Notes: a model not told the origin generated them from the sequence alone. DNA of 64,000 nt from Mediterraneibacter glycyrrhizinilyticus (GCF_016902345.1 NZ_JACJLR010000009.1:1-64000), one strand, 5' to 3'; shown: positions 34,284 through 43,626, counted from the first letter of the stretch. Translations and numbers: made by a program.

Positions 34284-35670
34284 AGTAACATATTTCTTTG
34301 TTATCCTTTTTATCGCTCTTATCGTTTACCTTTTGTATTTTACCATAGTCAGGGCACGCACTGTGGTGAACAGTCCTTATAATCAGCGCCAGGACAGCTT
34401 TGCGGAGACTGTTGTGAGAGGCGATATCTTGGACCGGAACGGCAATGTTCTTGCAACGACGACCATAGCGGACGACGGCACGGAGACGAGAAGCTATCCG
34501 TACGGCAATGTGTTTGCCCATGTGATCGGTTACAGCGATCCGGAGCTGGGAAATACCGGGCTGGAGTCCGTAGAGAATTTTGAGCTTCTGACTTCTAACG
34601 CCTTTTTCCTTGAAAAACTGCAGAATCAGTTTACGGATTCAAAGAACCGCGGGGATACCGTGGTGACAACTCTGGACGCAGATCTTCAGCAGGCAGCTTA
34701 TGATGCACTCGGGGATAATCGGGGAGCTGTGGTAGTGATGGAGGCGAGCACGGGAAAGATCTTGTCCATGGTATCCAAACCGGATTATGATCCGAATTCA
34801 ATTTTAAGCGACTGGTCTGCACTCAATTCGGACGAGGAGAACAGTCCTCTCCTGAACAGGGCGACACAGGGTTCCTATGCTCCGGGATCCACATTTAAGA
34901 TCGTGACCACCCTTGCATTTATGCGGCAGAACAGTAATTACGCTGACTATACCTACGACTGTGCAGGAGAGATCACCACTGGAGATACGACGATCCACTG
35001 CTTTAACGGGACCGTACACGGATTTGAAGATCTGAGATCCTCGATCGCAAACTCCTGTAATGCTTCCTTTGCCAATATCGGAACACTTCTGGACATTGAC
35101 GGCTACAGAGATACGGCAGAAGACCTTCTGTTTAACAGTGACCTTCCTTCCGTTCTCGGATATACAAAAAGTTCTTTCGCGCTGACATCGGAGTCCAATG
35201 AGGCGGAGATCATGATGACGGCGATGGGGCAGGGGAAAACCACGGTCAGCCCGTACCATATGGCGCTGATCACGCAGGCGATCGCCAACGGCGGAACCCT
35301 GATGGAGCCTTATCTGGTGGACGGTGTGACAAATTATACGGGGACAGAGATCCGAAGAAATGTCCCGAAGAGCTACCGGCGTCTTATGACTTCGGAGGAG
35401 GCAGCTCAGCTGAAGGAATATATGACAGCAGTTGTGGAAGAAGGGACCGGATCTGTATTAAACGGCGCATCCTATACTGCTGCCGGAAAGACAGGTACTG
35501 CTGAGTACAGTCTGTCAGACGGGGAAAAGACCCACTCCTGGTTTATGGGATTTGCCAATGTGGATAATCCGGAGCTGGTCATCAGCGTGATCACGGAAGG
35601 ATCGGACGGAAGTGCAAGCGGAAAAGCGGTATCGATCGCAAAGCAGATACTTGACTCATATTATAATTGA
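34183..35670 (+). CDS. Class B penicillin-binding protein (transpeptidase)
   Basis: 495 aa. A very basic cytoplasmic N-terminus (rich in Arg/Gln), one membrane helix (~36-56), a short dimerisation region with RGDILDRNGNVLATT, and the transpeptidase domain with S236-TFK, SCN (SxN) and KTGTAEY. It cross-links peptidoglycan outside the membrane, paired with the SEDS protein encoded just before it. Smaller than full FtsI/PBP2 and similar to SpoVD-less PbpA types of Lachnospiraceae. No downstream in-frame start exists before the membrane helix, so the 101-base overlap with the previous gene appears real. Confidence 0.93.
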   Translation: MSRERRTERTQRRQDRGSRKSQNRERARNKEFARVTYFFVILFIALIVYLLYFTIVRARTVVNSPYNQRQDSFAETVVRGDILDRNGNVLATTTIADDGTETRSYPYGNVFAHVIGYSDPELGNTGLESVENFELLTSNAFFLEKLQNQFTDSKNRGDTVVTTLDADLQQAAYDALGDNRGAVVVMEASTGKILSMVSKPDYDPNSILSDWSALNSDEENSPLLNRATQGSYAPGSTFKIVTTLAFMRQNSNYADYTYDCAGEITTGDTTIHCFNGTVHGFEDLRSSIANSCNASFANIGTLLDIDGYRDTAEDLLFNSDLPSVLGYTKSSFALTSESNEAEIMMTAMGQGKTTVSPYHMALITQAIANGGTLMEPYLVDGVTNYTGTEIRRNVPKSYRRLMTSEEAAQLKEYMTAVVEEGTGSVLNGASYTAAGKTGTAEYSLSDGEKTHSWFMGFANVDNPELVISVITEGSDGSASGKAVSIAKQILDSYYN

Positions 35671-35685
35671 CGGGGATGACAAAAT

Positions 35686-36030
35686 ATGCAGGTGAAATTT
35701 TACCATGATCTCTATGTCAGTGAGACCTGGATGAATAAAAAGAAGAAGATCATGAAAAAATTACAGGAGAACCGACTGCAGCCTGCAGTGTATGTCATAA
35801 CCCTTGCAGGAGGGGAGCAGAACAATCTGGAATTCTATTCCAGCATGCTCCTCAAACAGCACATTTTTGACAGGGAAGAGATCTTTGTCGTGGGGATCGC
35901 TGACGGATATACGGATGCGTTGTACATGGCGGAACGCATTGCGGATGATGTGTTCCGGGAAACCGGAAAAGCAGAGATCCGTCAGTATCTTCTGGCACGG
36001 CAGGATGAATATGAAAGGACAGGAGGGTAA
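35686..36030 (+). CDS. Conserved protein of unknown function
   Basis: 114 aa. No known motif recognised. It is soluble and mixed alpha/beta, with AVYVITLAGGEQNNLEFYSSMLLKQ and EIFVVGIADGYTDALYMAERI; the alternating pattern looks like a small Rossmann-like or ferredoxin-like fold. It lies 15 bases after the PBP gene and 5 bases before the DUF2953 gene, in the same direction, so it is probably part of that operon. Confidence 0.65.
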   Translation: MQVKFYHDLYVSETWMNKKKKIMKKLQENRLQPAVYVITLAGGEQNNLEFYSSMLLKQHIFDREEIFVVGIADGYTDALYMAERIADDVFRETGKAEIRQYLLARQDEYERTGG

Positions 36031-36035
36031 TACTG

Positions 36036-37082
36036 ATGTTACATATACTTCTGTTGATCTTAAAGATCATCGGGATTTTGCTCCTTGTTTTGATCCTGCT
36101 GATATTTCTCCTCTTTCTGACTGTCTCGATCTCGCCGCTCTGTTACAGGGCGGAGGCGTCCTGTCAGGGAAATCCGGACACTCTTTTTGGCCGGGTGCGG
36201 TTTTACTGGCTCTTCCATCTGATCTCGGGAGAGGTCGTCTACGACGGCGGTGAAGTGAAATGGTGGATGCGGCTCGCCTGGAAACATATGGGAGGCGAAG
36301 AGGAGGAAGACACGGAACCGGACGGATATCCTGACCAAAGCCGGAATTCCAGGAAAGCGGAAGAGAAAACAATACCGCCGGATGAAGGGCAAACCCTGGC
36401 GAAACGGGATAGACATTATCCGGAGAAAGCACCGGAAGAAGATGTGAAAAAATCAGTTCATGATCATGATATGGATGAGAAAGAGCCACACCCAGAGAAA
36501 ACACCGGATATTTCGAAAACAGAACCCCAGAAAGGACCGGCACCAGCCCAAAATGCGCAGCGCCGGAAGGTTTCACAGAAAGAGATGCGGGGACCCGCAG
36601 TGAGGACAGAGAAAAAGGAAGCAGAGAAAGAATCTTTGTCTGAACGCCTCGAGAAATATGTGGAGCGGATAAAATATACATTTCGTAAATTCTGTGATAA
36701 AATGAAAGTGCTGACAAGAAAGAAGGACAGGCTGAAGGCATTCATCGAAAGCGAAGTGCACAGAAACGCTTTTTTCAGAGTGGTGCGGGAACTGAAGCGA
36801 TTTCTCAGATTTCTCCGGCCAAAGAAGCTGAATATCAATGTAGAGTTTGGCTGCAGGAATCCGGAGTATACCGGATACATTCTGGCTGGGATCAGCATGA
36901 TCTACCCGGTGATCGGAGAGTTTACTCAGCTGCAGCCGGATTTCGAGCGGAGAATTTTAAAGGGAAATGCTTATATTGAAGGGAAATTCAGAATTATGTA
37001 TGTCCTGATCACAGCGTGGAACCTGATCTGGAATAAAAATGTAAGGACAACATACCGGCATATCCGGAAGTTCAAGTTATAA
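36036..37082 (+). CDS. DUF2953 membrane protein
   Basis: 348 aa. One long N-terminal membrane helix (LILKIIGILLLVLILLIFLLFLTV), then VRFYWLFHLISGEV, a highly charged low-complexity middle (~90-195, rich in E, K and P), and a conserved C-terminal part (RPKKLNINVEFGCRNPEYTGYILAG...QPDFERRILKGNAYIEGKFR). DUF2953 genes are usually next to gerW/ytfJ in spore formers, as here (24 bases apart), so a role in sporulation is inferred. Confidence 0.82.
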   Translation: MLHILLLILKIIGILLLVLILLIFLLFLTVSISPLCYRAEASCQGNPDTLFGRVRFYWLFHLISGEVVYDGGEVKWWMRLAWKHMGGEEEEDTEPDGYPDQSRNSRKAEEKTIPPDEGQTLAKRDRHYPEKAPEEDVKKSVHDHDMDEKEPHPEKTPDISKTEPQKGPAPAQNAQRRKVSQKEMRGPAVRTEKKEAEKESLSERLEKYVERIKYTFRKFCDKMKVLTRKKDRLKAFIESEVHRNAFFRVVRELKRFLRFLRPKKLNINVEFGCRNPEYTGYILAGISMIYPVIGEFTQLQPDFERRILKGNAYIEGKFRIMYVLITAWNLIWNKNVRTTYRHIRKFKL

Positions 37083-37105
37083 AACCATAAGAGGAGGATA
37101 CAAAA

Positions 37106-37501
37106 ATGGCTGACGGTAATAATTTTAAAGATACAGTAGCGGCGCTCTTTCAGGGAATGGACAGTGTCGTCACATCAAAAACTGTAGTGGGAGAGGCAAT
37201 CCACATCAATGGGACGATCATACTTCCTCTTGTGGATGTGTCCTTTGGGATCGGTGCAGGAGCATTCAATGCAGACAAGAAGGAGAAGGGCATGGGCGGT
37301 ATGGGAGGGAAGATATCTCCCAGCGCGGTGATCGTGATCCAGGATGGAAGAACAAAACTTGTAAACATCAAGAATCAGGATACGATCACGAAGATCCTCG
37401 ATATGATCCCGGATGTGGTCGACCGGTTTACAACGGACAAGGAAGAACGGATGACGGAAAAAGAGGTCATGGATATCCTTGATTCGGAGGAGGATTCATA
37501 A
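37106..37501 (+). CDS. gerW: GerW family sporulation protein (YtfJ)
   Basis: 131 aa with AGAGGAGG upstream. The conserved YtfJ core reads TIILPLVDVSFGIGAGAF, a Gly/Met-rich loop (GMGGMGGK) and SPSAVIVIQDGRTKLVNIK. In B. subtilis YtfJ/GerW is a spore protein affecting L-alanine germination. Its presence argues that this organism can sporulate. Confidence 0.92.
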   Translation: MADGNNFKDTVAALFQGMDSVVTSKTVVGEAIHINGTIILPLVDVSFGIGAGAFNADKKEKGMGGMGGKISPSAVIVIQDGRTKLVNIKNQDTITKILDMIPDVVDRFTTDKEERMTEKEVMDILDSEEDS

Positions 37502-37553
37502 AAGCAAAATTAAAAGCATAGAATGTGTTAAGAAAAATATCGGAAGTGGCAGA

Positions 37554-37691
37554 ATGAAAAAGGTACTGGGTTTTGCGCTGTTTTGTATGGCGCTTGGAAT
37601 GTTCATCATGATGCTGCTTCCGAATCTTGTCTGGGGCGTGATTGTGCTGGTGGGGCTGCTGCTGGTGGGGTACCGGCTGTTCTGCTGTTAG
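37554..37691 (+). CDS. Small membrane protein
   Basis: 45 aa from the ATG at 37554 with GGAAGTGG upstream. Almost wholly hydrophobic: two short helices (LGFALFCMALGMFIMMLL and VWGVIVLVGLLLVGYRLF) and a CC end. It follows gerW by 50 bases. Its good start site and membrane character suggest a real small gene. No function can be assigned. Confidence 0.6.
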   Translation: MKKVLGFALFCMALGMFIMMLLPNLVWGVIVLVGLLLVGYRLFCC

Positions 37692-37735
37692 AGGATGCAT
37701 TGATCGGCTGATCGATAAGAATTATGGCGGCGTCC

Positions 37736-37866
37736 GTTTGAACCTGCAGCTCGATTCCGCTGCGCTGCATCTCGCTCAGGGCGTCCGCACTATAAAAGAA
37801 TAAAAAAGAGATTGATTACAAGCCAGCTTGCATCAATCTCTTTTTCATTCTTTTGCAGGTTCAAAC
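37736..37866. repeat. Structured repeat, second family, copy E1 (with terminator)
   Basis: An outer perfect 13-bp stem GTTTGAACCTGCA (37736-37748)/TGCAGGTTCAAAC (37854-37866) encloses an asymmetric segment GCAGCTCGATTCCGCTGC...CTCAGGGCGTCCGC and a long inner hairpin (37794-37823 with 37826-37854) flanked by A-rich and T-rich arms and capped by CAAGC-CA-GCTTG. The inner hairpin can terminate both the upstream small gene and the convergent rpmB. A relative with the same plan lies at 61056-61197. Confidence 0.8.
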
Positions 37867-37869
37867 TGT

Positions 37870-38055
37870 TTATGCACGCTCTACGCGTCCTGACTTTAAG
37901 CAGGATGTGCAAACGTACATTTTCTTGGATCCGCCTTCTGTTTTTACTCTAACGGACTTTACGTTTGATTTCCACATTTTTGGTGTTTTTCTATGAGAGT
38001 GGCTTACACTGTTACCAAAGTGAGCACCCTTTTCGCAAATAGCACATTTAGCCAT
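37870..38055 (-). CDS. rpmB: Ribosomal protein L28, zinc-ribbon form
   Basis: 61 aa from the ATG at 38055 with AGGAGG upstream. The text MAKCAICEKGAHFGNSVSHSHRKT and the KMYVCTSCLKSGRV end give two CxxC pairs (Zn-binding form). A structural protein of the 50S subunit. Ends 4 bases from repeat E1. Confidence 0.97.
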   Translation of the reverse strand: MAKCAICEKGAHFGNSVSHSHRKTPKMWKSNVKSVRVKTEGGSKKMYVCTSCLKSGRVERA

Positions 38056-38106
38056 GACTGCACCTCCTAACGATCTGAACTGGTCATTTAGACTCATAAC
38101 AATGAT

Positions 38107-38135
38107 ATTCTAGCAGAAAGATTTTCCCTTTGCAA
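38107..38135 (-). promoter_or_regulatory. Promoter of rpmB
   Basis: Minus strand TTGCAA (38135-38130), 17 bases, TAGAAT (38112-38107). Confidence 0.75.
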
Positions 38136-38162
38136 GTATTTTTTAAAAAAAGTGAAACAATG

Positions 38163-38191
38163 TTGTAAAAATACGGAACTGATAGTATAAT
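38163..38191 (+). promoter_or_regulatory. Promoter of asp23-like/fakA-like operon
   Basis: TTGTAA (38163-38168), 17 bases, TATAAT (38186-38191), about 45 bases before the first gene. Confidence 0.8.
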
Positions 38192-38239
38192 AATCATGTT
38201 ATTTGTGGAAAAATCCAATAGTAGAACTGGAGGTAATAA

Positions 38240-38602
38240 ATGATGAAGGGAAGTATGAGCACGGATCTTGGAATCATTACGATCAACCCTGAAGTAATCG
38301 CGAAATACGCAGGGTCAGTCGCAGTCGAATGTTTCGGCATCGTGGGGATGGCTGCGGTAAATATGAAGGACGGGCTGGTGCGTCTTCTGAAGAAAGACAG
38401 CCTGACGCACGGGATCCAGGTTGAGATCTCAGATGAGAACGCCCTCACACTGAATTTTCATGTCATAGTATCCTATGGCGTAAATATCCTTTCGGTCTCT
38501 GATAACCTTATGAGCAATGTCAAATATAAGGTAGAAGAATTTACCGGCATGACGGTGGATAAGATCAACATCTTCGTTGAAGGTGTGAGAGTGATAGATT
38601 AA
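38240..38602 (+). CDS. Asp23/Gls24 family protein (YloU-like)
   Basis: 120 aa; ATG at 38240 with a second ATG at 38243, CTGGAGG upstream. The Asp23 pattern is visible: GIITINPEVIAKYAGSVAVECFGIVGM and LNFHVIVSYGVNI...VKYKVEEFTGMTVDKINIFVEGVRV. In B. subtilis yloU precedes yloV exactly as here. Usually membrane-associated through partners; precise role unknown. Confidence 0.92.
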   Translation: MMKGSMSTDLGIITINPEVIAKYAGSVAVECFGIVGMAAVNMKDGLVRLLKKDSLTHGIQVEISDENALTLNFHVIVSYGVNILSVSDNLMSNVKYKVEEFTGMTVDKINIFVEGVRVID

Positions 38603-38615
38603 GGAGGATTTTGTC

Positions 38616-40289
38616 GTGGCTGTTAAGACGATAAATACGGAGATGCTTCAGAAGATGTTTCTTGCCGGAGCAGCGAATCTGGAAGCAAAAAAAGAATACA
38701 TTAATGAACTGAATGTATTTCCTGTACCCGACGGAGATACGGGAACAAATATGACGCTGACTATCATGTCAGCAGCAAAGGAAGTAAGTGCTCTGGAAAA
38801 CCCGGATATGGTATCAATAGCAAAGGCAATTTCTTCCGGCTCCCTCAGAGGGGCAAGAGGAAATTCAGGCGTGATCCTTTCCCAGCTTCTCCGTGGATTT
38901 ACAAAAGAGATCAGAGAGTACGGGGAGATTGATGTTAATATACTTGCGCAGGCCTGTGAACGGGCAACTGCAACGGCCTACAAGGCAGTCATGAAGCCAA
39001 AGGAAGGAACGATTCTGACCGTGGCAAAAGGGGCGGCACAGAAAGCGGCTGAACTTGCTGAGACGACAGAGGACCTTGAGGTGTTCATTCCGGAGGTCAT
39101 CAGGTATGCAGAAGAAGTACTGGAGCAGACTCCTGAGATGCTCCCGGTGCTTAAAGAAGCCGGCGTTGTCGATTCCGGCGGGCAGGGCCTCATTGAAGTA
39201 CTGCACGGAGCGTATGATGCCTTTCTCGGAAAAGAGATCGATTACTCCGCGATCGAGGCGGGGCCGGCGACAAAGATGGTCAAGCCGTCACAGCAGGTGG
39301 AGACGGATATCAAGTTCGGTTACTGTACAGAATTCATTATCATGACGGAGAAAGAATTCACAGAGAAAGACGAGACAGAGTTCAAGGGATATCTGGAATC
39401 CATCGGTGATTCCATCGTCTGTGTTGCGGACGAAGATGTGGTGAAGGTACATGTACACACCAATGACCCGGGGCTTGCGATCCAGAAGGGACTCTCCTAC
39501 GGACAGCTCTCACGGATGAAGATCGACAACATGCGTGAGGAACATCACGAGAAACTGATCCGCGATGCGGAGAAAGTGGCGGCACAGCAGGCTGAAAGCG
39601 CACAGCAGAAGAAAAAGAAAGAGCCGAGGAAACCGGTGGGATTCATTGCAGTATCTATCGGGGAAGGAATGAATGATATCTTCTGCGAACTTGGAGTAGA
39701 CTATATTATAGAGGGCGGCCAGACAATGAACCCGAGTACGGATGATATGCTGACGGCGATCGATAATGTAAATGCGGATCATATCTTTATCCTTCCGAAT
39801 AATAAGAATATTATTCTTGCAGCAAACCAGGCACAGTCGCTCACTAAGGACAAGGATATCCTTGTAATCCCGACAAAGACAGTTCCCCAGGGAATCACCG
39901 CTGTCATCAGCTATATGCCGGAGGCGGACGTGGACACCAACTTTGAGTCCATGAAGGAGGCAATCGGTAATGTAAAGACCGGACAGGTAACTTATGCGGT
40001 TCGGGATACCCATATTGACGACAAAGAGATCCATGAGGGCGACATCATGGGAATCGGAGATAAGGGAATCCTTTCTGTGGGACAGTCCGTGGAAGAGACG
40101 ACGAAAGAGATGCTCGGACAGCTCGTTGACGACGATTCTGAGCTGATCAGTCTCTACTATGGTCAGGATGTTCTTGCTGAGGATGCGGAGAAATTTGCTG
40201 CAGCTGTGGAGGAGCTTTATCCTGATGTGGATATTGACCTTCATTCAGGAGGACAGCCGATCTACTATTATGTGATCTCCGTGGAATAG
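38616..40289 (+). CDS. fakA: DAK2/DegV-type fatty acid kinase-like protein (YloV/FakA)
   Basis: 557 aa, GTG start with AAGGAGG upstream. N-terminal DAK2 ATP-binding domain (NVFPVPDGDTGTNMTLT; SLRGARGNSGVILSQLLRGF; VVDSGGQGL), a middle domain and the C-terminal DegV-like part. FakA phosphorylates fatty acids delivered by FakB for lipid synthesis. The GDTGTNM Asp residues bind Mg-ATP. Length and yloU-yloV order are typical. Confidence 0.9.
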   Translation: MAVKTINTEMLQKMFLAGAANLEAKKEYINELNVFPVPDGDTGTNMTLTIMSAAKEVSALENPDMVSIAKAISSGSLRGARGNSGVILSQLLRGFTKEIREYGEIDVNILAQACERATATAYKAVMKPKEGTILTVAKGAAQKAAELAETTEDLEVFIPEVIRYAEEVLEQTPEMLPVLKEAGVVDSGGQGLIEVLHGAYDAFLGKEIDYSAIEAGPATKMVKPSQQVETDIKFGYCTEFIIMTEKEFTEKDETEFKGYLESIGDSIVCVADEDVVKVHVHTNDPGLAIQKGLSYGQLSRMKIDNMREEHHEKLIRDAEKVAAQQAESAQQKKKKEPRKPVGFIAVSIGEGMNDIFCELGVDYIIEGGQTMNPSTDDMLTAIDNVNADHIFILPNNKNIILAANQAQSLTKDKDILVIPTKTVPQGITAVISYMPEADVDTNFESMKEAIGNVKTGQVTYAVRDTHIDDKEIHEGDIMGIGDKGILSVGQSVEETTKEMLGQLVDDDSELISLYYGQDVLAEDAEKFAAAVEELYPDVDIDLHSGGQPIYYYVISVE

Positions 40290-40372
40290 GCAGTGCTGTA
40301 TGCGGAGGCCATCCGGAATGTGCATGCACAGGAAACGAGATGAGCAGCCAGAACATATTTTGAAAGAAAAAG

Positions 40373-40412
40373 AGGGACACTCTTCGAGATGGAGGAGGGT
40401 CCCGATTTTTTA
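40373..40412 (+). terminator. Terminator after fakA-like gene
   Basis: GGGAC...GTCCC with inner CTC/GAG pairs, then GATTTTTTAA (40374-40412). Confidence 0.7.
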
Positions 40413-40460
40413 ATCAAAGCCCCACGATGCAAGACTGCAGGGTATCAAGCCAGCAGTGAC

Positions 40461-40536
40461 GCAGGCATTGGGGATCAGGCCCTCGCGGCAGCCGTCAAAC
40501 GGACATGCAAGCATGTCTGCATGGCTCGCTGCCTGC
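40461..40536 (+). repeat. Palindromic leader region before recG
   Basis: GCAGGC (40461-40466) can pair with GCCTGC (40531-40536), while GGCAGC (40487-40492) can pair with GCTGCC (40528-40533); the two pairings exclude each other. A small hairpin ACATGC-AA-GCATGT (near 40503-40516) lies inside. About 30 bases separate it from recG. Significance unknown. Confidence 0.4.
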
Positions 40537-40567
40537 GGGAATAAAATGACGGCAGGAGAAGTTAAGG

Positions 40568-42628
40568 ATGAATGAAAATTCGCGAATCATTGAGCTGAAA
40601 GGGATCGGGGAGAAGACTGCGGAGCTCTTTGCACGGGCTGGGGTCCGCACGGTGGGGGATCTGATCCGTTATTATCCGAGGTCTTATGAGATCTTTGAAG
40701 ATCCGGTCCCGATCGCTGAAGTCTGTGAGGGGTGGGTATGTACGGTGAGCGGAGCCGTGTTCGGACGGATCCAGGTGTCGGGAAACAGGAATATGCAGGT
40801 GACAACTCTCTATTTGAAGGATCTGACCGGAACTTTGAAAGTGATCTGGTTTCGGATGCCGTTCCTGCGGACCACCCTGGGCAAAGGCGGGGCACTGACC
40901 CTGCGGGGACGGGTGATGCGGAAAAGGGACGGGCTTGTCATGGAACATCCTGAGATTTATTATCCCTCATCAAAATATGAAGAGAAGAAGGATTCCATGC
41001 AGCCGGTCTATACGCTGACTGCAGGACTGACAAACAATGCTGTTGTCAAGGCGGTCCGGCAGGCGCTGGAATGTGTGAACGCCCGGCAGGACATCCTGCC
41101 GGAGTCATTGGCGGCAAAGTATGATTTCATGCCCTACGAGGCGGCGGTAAAGAAAATGCATTTTCCGGAAAATAAGGGCGAGTTCCTGGAAGCGCGTAAG
41201 AGGTTTGTTTTCGAAGAGTTTCTGATATTCACCCTTTCCCTTCGCAGGCTGAAAGACAGGGAGGACCGGGCGGGGAACACATTTGAACTGCGTGACTGCC
41301 CGGAGATCGACCGGTTTCTGGAAGAACTGCCTTACAGCCTTACAGGGGCACAGAGAAAAGTGTGGAATGAGATCCGGTCTGACATGCAGGGTGATTTTAT
41401 TATGTCCAGGCTGGTACAGGGAGATGTGGGATCCGGAAAGACTGTGGTGGCTTTCCTTGCCCTTCTGCTTGCCGGACTGAACAGATATCAGGGAGCTCTG
41501 ATGGCACCCACGGAAGTGCTGGCGAGGCAGCATTATGAGAATATATCAGCTATGCTTGAGGAGCATCACATCCCGCTTCAGGCAGAACTCCTCACAGGAT
41601 CCATGACTGCAAAACAGAAGCGGGAGGCATACGAGCGGATAGAGAGTGGGGAAGCGTCGATCGTGATCGGGACCCATGCCCTGATCCAGGAAAAAGTATC
41701 CTACCGGGATCTTGCTCTCGTGGTGACAGACGAACAGCATCGGTTCGGCGTGAAGCAGAGAGAGGCTCTGGCAGGAAAGGGGAAAATGCCCCATATCCTG
41801 GTGATGAGTGCTACTCCTATCCCAAGAACCCTCGCGATCATCCTGTATGGTGATCTGGATATCTCTGTGATCGACGAGATGCCCAAGAACCGTCTGCCGA
41901 TCAAGAACTGCGTGGTGGATACCGGATATCGTAAAACAGCATACAATTTCATGAAAAAGCAGGTGGAAGACGGACGGCAGTGCTATGTGATCTGTCCCAT
42001 GGTGGAAGAGAGCGAGGCGCTGGAAGCGGAGAACGTTCTTGATTATTCGGAAATGCTGTCCGAGATCATGGGGGATAGTGTTCGGGTGGGATGCCTTCAC
42101 GGAAGGATGAAACAGCAGGAGAAGGACGAGATCATGGAATCGTTCGGCAAGAACGAGATTCAGATTCTCGTATCCACAACAGTGGTGGAAGTTGGGATCG
42201 ATGTGCCAAATGCTACGGTGATCATGATCGAGAATGCAGAGCGGTTCGGTCTGGCACAGCTTCATCAGCTCCGGGGAAGAGTCGGGAGAGGGAAATATCA
42301 GTCCTACTGCATTTTTATGACGGGATCAAAGTCAGACGAGACGAAGGAACGTCTGGATATCCTGAACCATTCCAACGACGGGTTTTTTATCGCGGGCGAA
42401 GATCTCAGGCTCAGAGGACCGGGGGATCTTTTTGGCATCCGTCAGAGCGGAATCATGAATTTTAAACTGGGCGATGTGTTCCAGGATTCTGTCATCTTAA
42501 AGCAGGCGGCAGAGGCTGCAGGTGAGATGCTGGGAAAAGATCCGGAACTGAGAAACCCGGAATATACGAGACTTTCCTCGGCACTGGAACGGTACATCAC
42601 AGATCAGAATCTGGAGGCGACACTTTGA
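40568..42628 (+). CDS. recG: ATP-dependent DNA helicase RecG
   Basis: 686 aa. N-terminal wedge OB domain (ELKGIGEKTAELFARAGVRTVGDLIRYYPRSYE), Walker A GDVGSGKTVVA, DEQH box in VVTDEQHRFGVKQRE, SATPIPRTLA, and the helicase C-terminal motifs (STTVVEVGIDVPNATVM-like and LHQLRGRVGRG). It remodels stalled forks and Holliday junctions. Full length for the family. Confidence 0.97.
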   Translation: MNENSRIIELKGIGEKTAELFARAGVRTVGDLIRYYPRSYEIFEDPVPIAEVCEGWVCTVSGAVFGRIQVSGNRNMQVTTLYLKDLTGTLKVIWFRMPFLRTTLGKGGALTLRGRVMRKRDGLVMEHPEIYYPSSKYEEKKDSMQPVYTLTAGLTNNAVVKAVRQALECVNARQDILPESLAAKYDFMPYEAAVKKMHFPENKGEFLEARKRFVFEEFLIFTLSLRRLKDREDRAGNTFELRDCPEIDRFLEELPYSLTGAQRKVWNEIRSDMQGDFIMSRLVQGDVGSGKTVVAFLALLLAGLNRYQGALMAPTEVLARQHYENISAMLEEHHIPLQAELLTGSMTAKQKREAYERIESGEASIVIGTHALIQEKVSYRDLALVVTDEQHRFGVKQREALAGKGKMPHILVMSATPIPRTLAIILYGDLDISVIDEMPKNRLPIKNCVVDTGYRKTAYNFMKKQVEDGRQCYVICPMVEESEALEAENVLDYSEMLSEIMGDSVRVGCLHGRMKQQEKDEIMESFGKNEIQILVSTTVVEVGIDVPNATVIMIENAERFGLAQLHQLRGRVGRGKYQSYCIFMTGSKSDETKERLDILNHSNDGFFIAGEDLRLRGPGDLFGIRQSGIMNFKLGDVFQDSVILKQAAEAAGEMLGKDPELRNPEYTRLSSALERYITDQNLEATL

Positions 42629-42745
42629 CAGACGATAATTCAAAACATTATGACTGTTTCTCTGAACATTATATTATTGAGTGCGAATCGTTTTTGTGAA
42701 TAATAAAAGGGACGAAAGAATTTCAACAGTAAGGAGACGGAATCA

Positions 42746-43441
42746 ATGGATTCAAAAAAATTTTTTGTAAAGCGTTTTCTGATGATGTTTACAGGAATCC
42801 TGTTTATCAGTATCTGTGTTGGGTGCTACCGCCTCAGCGGATTCGGAGTGGATGCATTCACCTGTATGAACCTGGGGATCAGCGGATTTCTCAATATGAT
42901 GTTCGGGACGTGGCAGTTGATCATGAATGTTGTGATCCTGATTGCAGTATTTTTTACTGTAAGAAAATGTATTGGCGTGGGTACTGTCGTGAACATGGTC
43001 TGTGTTGGTTACGGAGCGGATTTTATCTGCTGGATGGCGCAGGATGTGTTTGAAATCGAAATGACGCTGCTGCTTCAGATTTCTGCTCTGGTGATGGGAT
43101 CGCTGTTTGCCGGACTGGGAGTGGCATTATACATGGAGGCGGATATGGGAATCGCGCCTTACGACAGTGTTGCGCTGATCATTGAAAAAGTGTCCGGTAA
43201 GAAGATTCCGTTTCAGTATGCAAGGGTCATAAGCGACGTGACCTGTGTGGTGATCGGAATCGCATTCTGCCTGACTGCGGGAGACGATCTCTGGATGATC
43301 GTCGGGATCGGGACTGTCATCAACGCATGTTTCAATGGACCGCTGATCCAGTTCTTCCGTGTTCACGCAGCTCACCCACTCCTGTACGGCAGACAGGCCG
43401 GCGAGAGCGTGAGTTTTGAGATATATCAGGAAAAGAAATGA
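42746..43441 (+). CDS. YczE/YitT-like integral membrane protein
   Basis: 231 aa with AAGGAGACGG upstream. Five membrane helices; the GFGVDAFTCMNLGIS and DMGIAPYDSVALIIEK repeats are typical of the YczE/YyaS family (DUF6198-like). Transport or regulatory role not established. It is monocistronic between recG and the SASP gene. Confidence 0.82.
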   Translation: MDSKKFFVKRFLMMFTGILFISICVGCYRLSGFGVDAFTCMNLGISGFLNMMFGTWQLIMNVVILIAVFFTVRKCIGVGTVVNMVCVGYGADFICWMAQDVFEIEMTLLLQISALVMGSLFAGLGVALYMEADMGIAPYDSVALIIEKVSGKKIPFQYARVISDVTCVVIGIAFCLTAGDDLWMIVGIGTVINACFNGPLIQFFRVHAAHPLLYGRQAGESVSFEIYQEKK

Positions 43442-43447
43442 TTTCCA

Positions 43448-43476
43448 GTTTAAAAGTGAAGATCCTCCATATACTA
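43448..43476 (+). promoter_or_regulatory. Possible sigma-G promoter of the SASP gene
   Basis: GTTTA (43448-43452), 17 bases, TATACTA (43470-43476), one mismatch each from a sigma-G consensus (GHATR / CATWHTA). The downstream gene is of the forespore SASP class, so this is plausible. Confidence 0.35.
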
Positions 43477-43626
43477 ACAGCGTAACAGAAACACAGACGG
43501 AAGCAGATGTATGGCAGACGGCTGCATCAGGCGGCAGACTACATACAGATGCAGCCGGAAGGATCTGTTACAGAACACAAGAAAGTAACTGATACAGTTA
43601 CTACAATGCAGAAGGAGGAAACAGAA

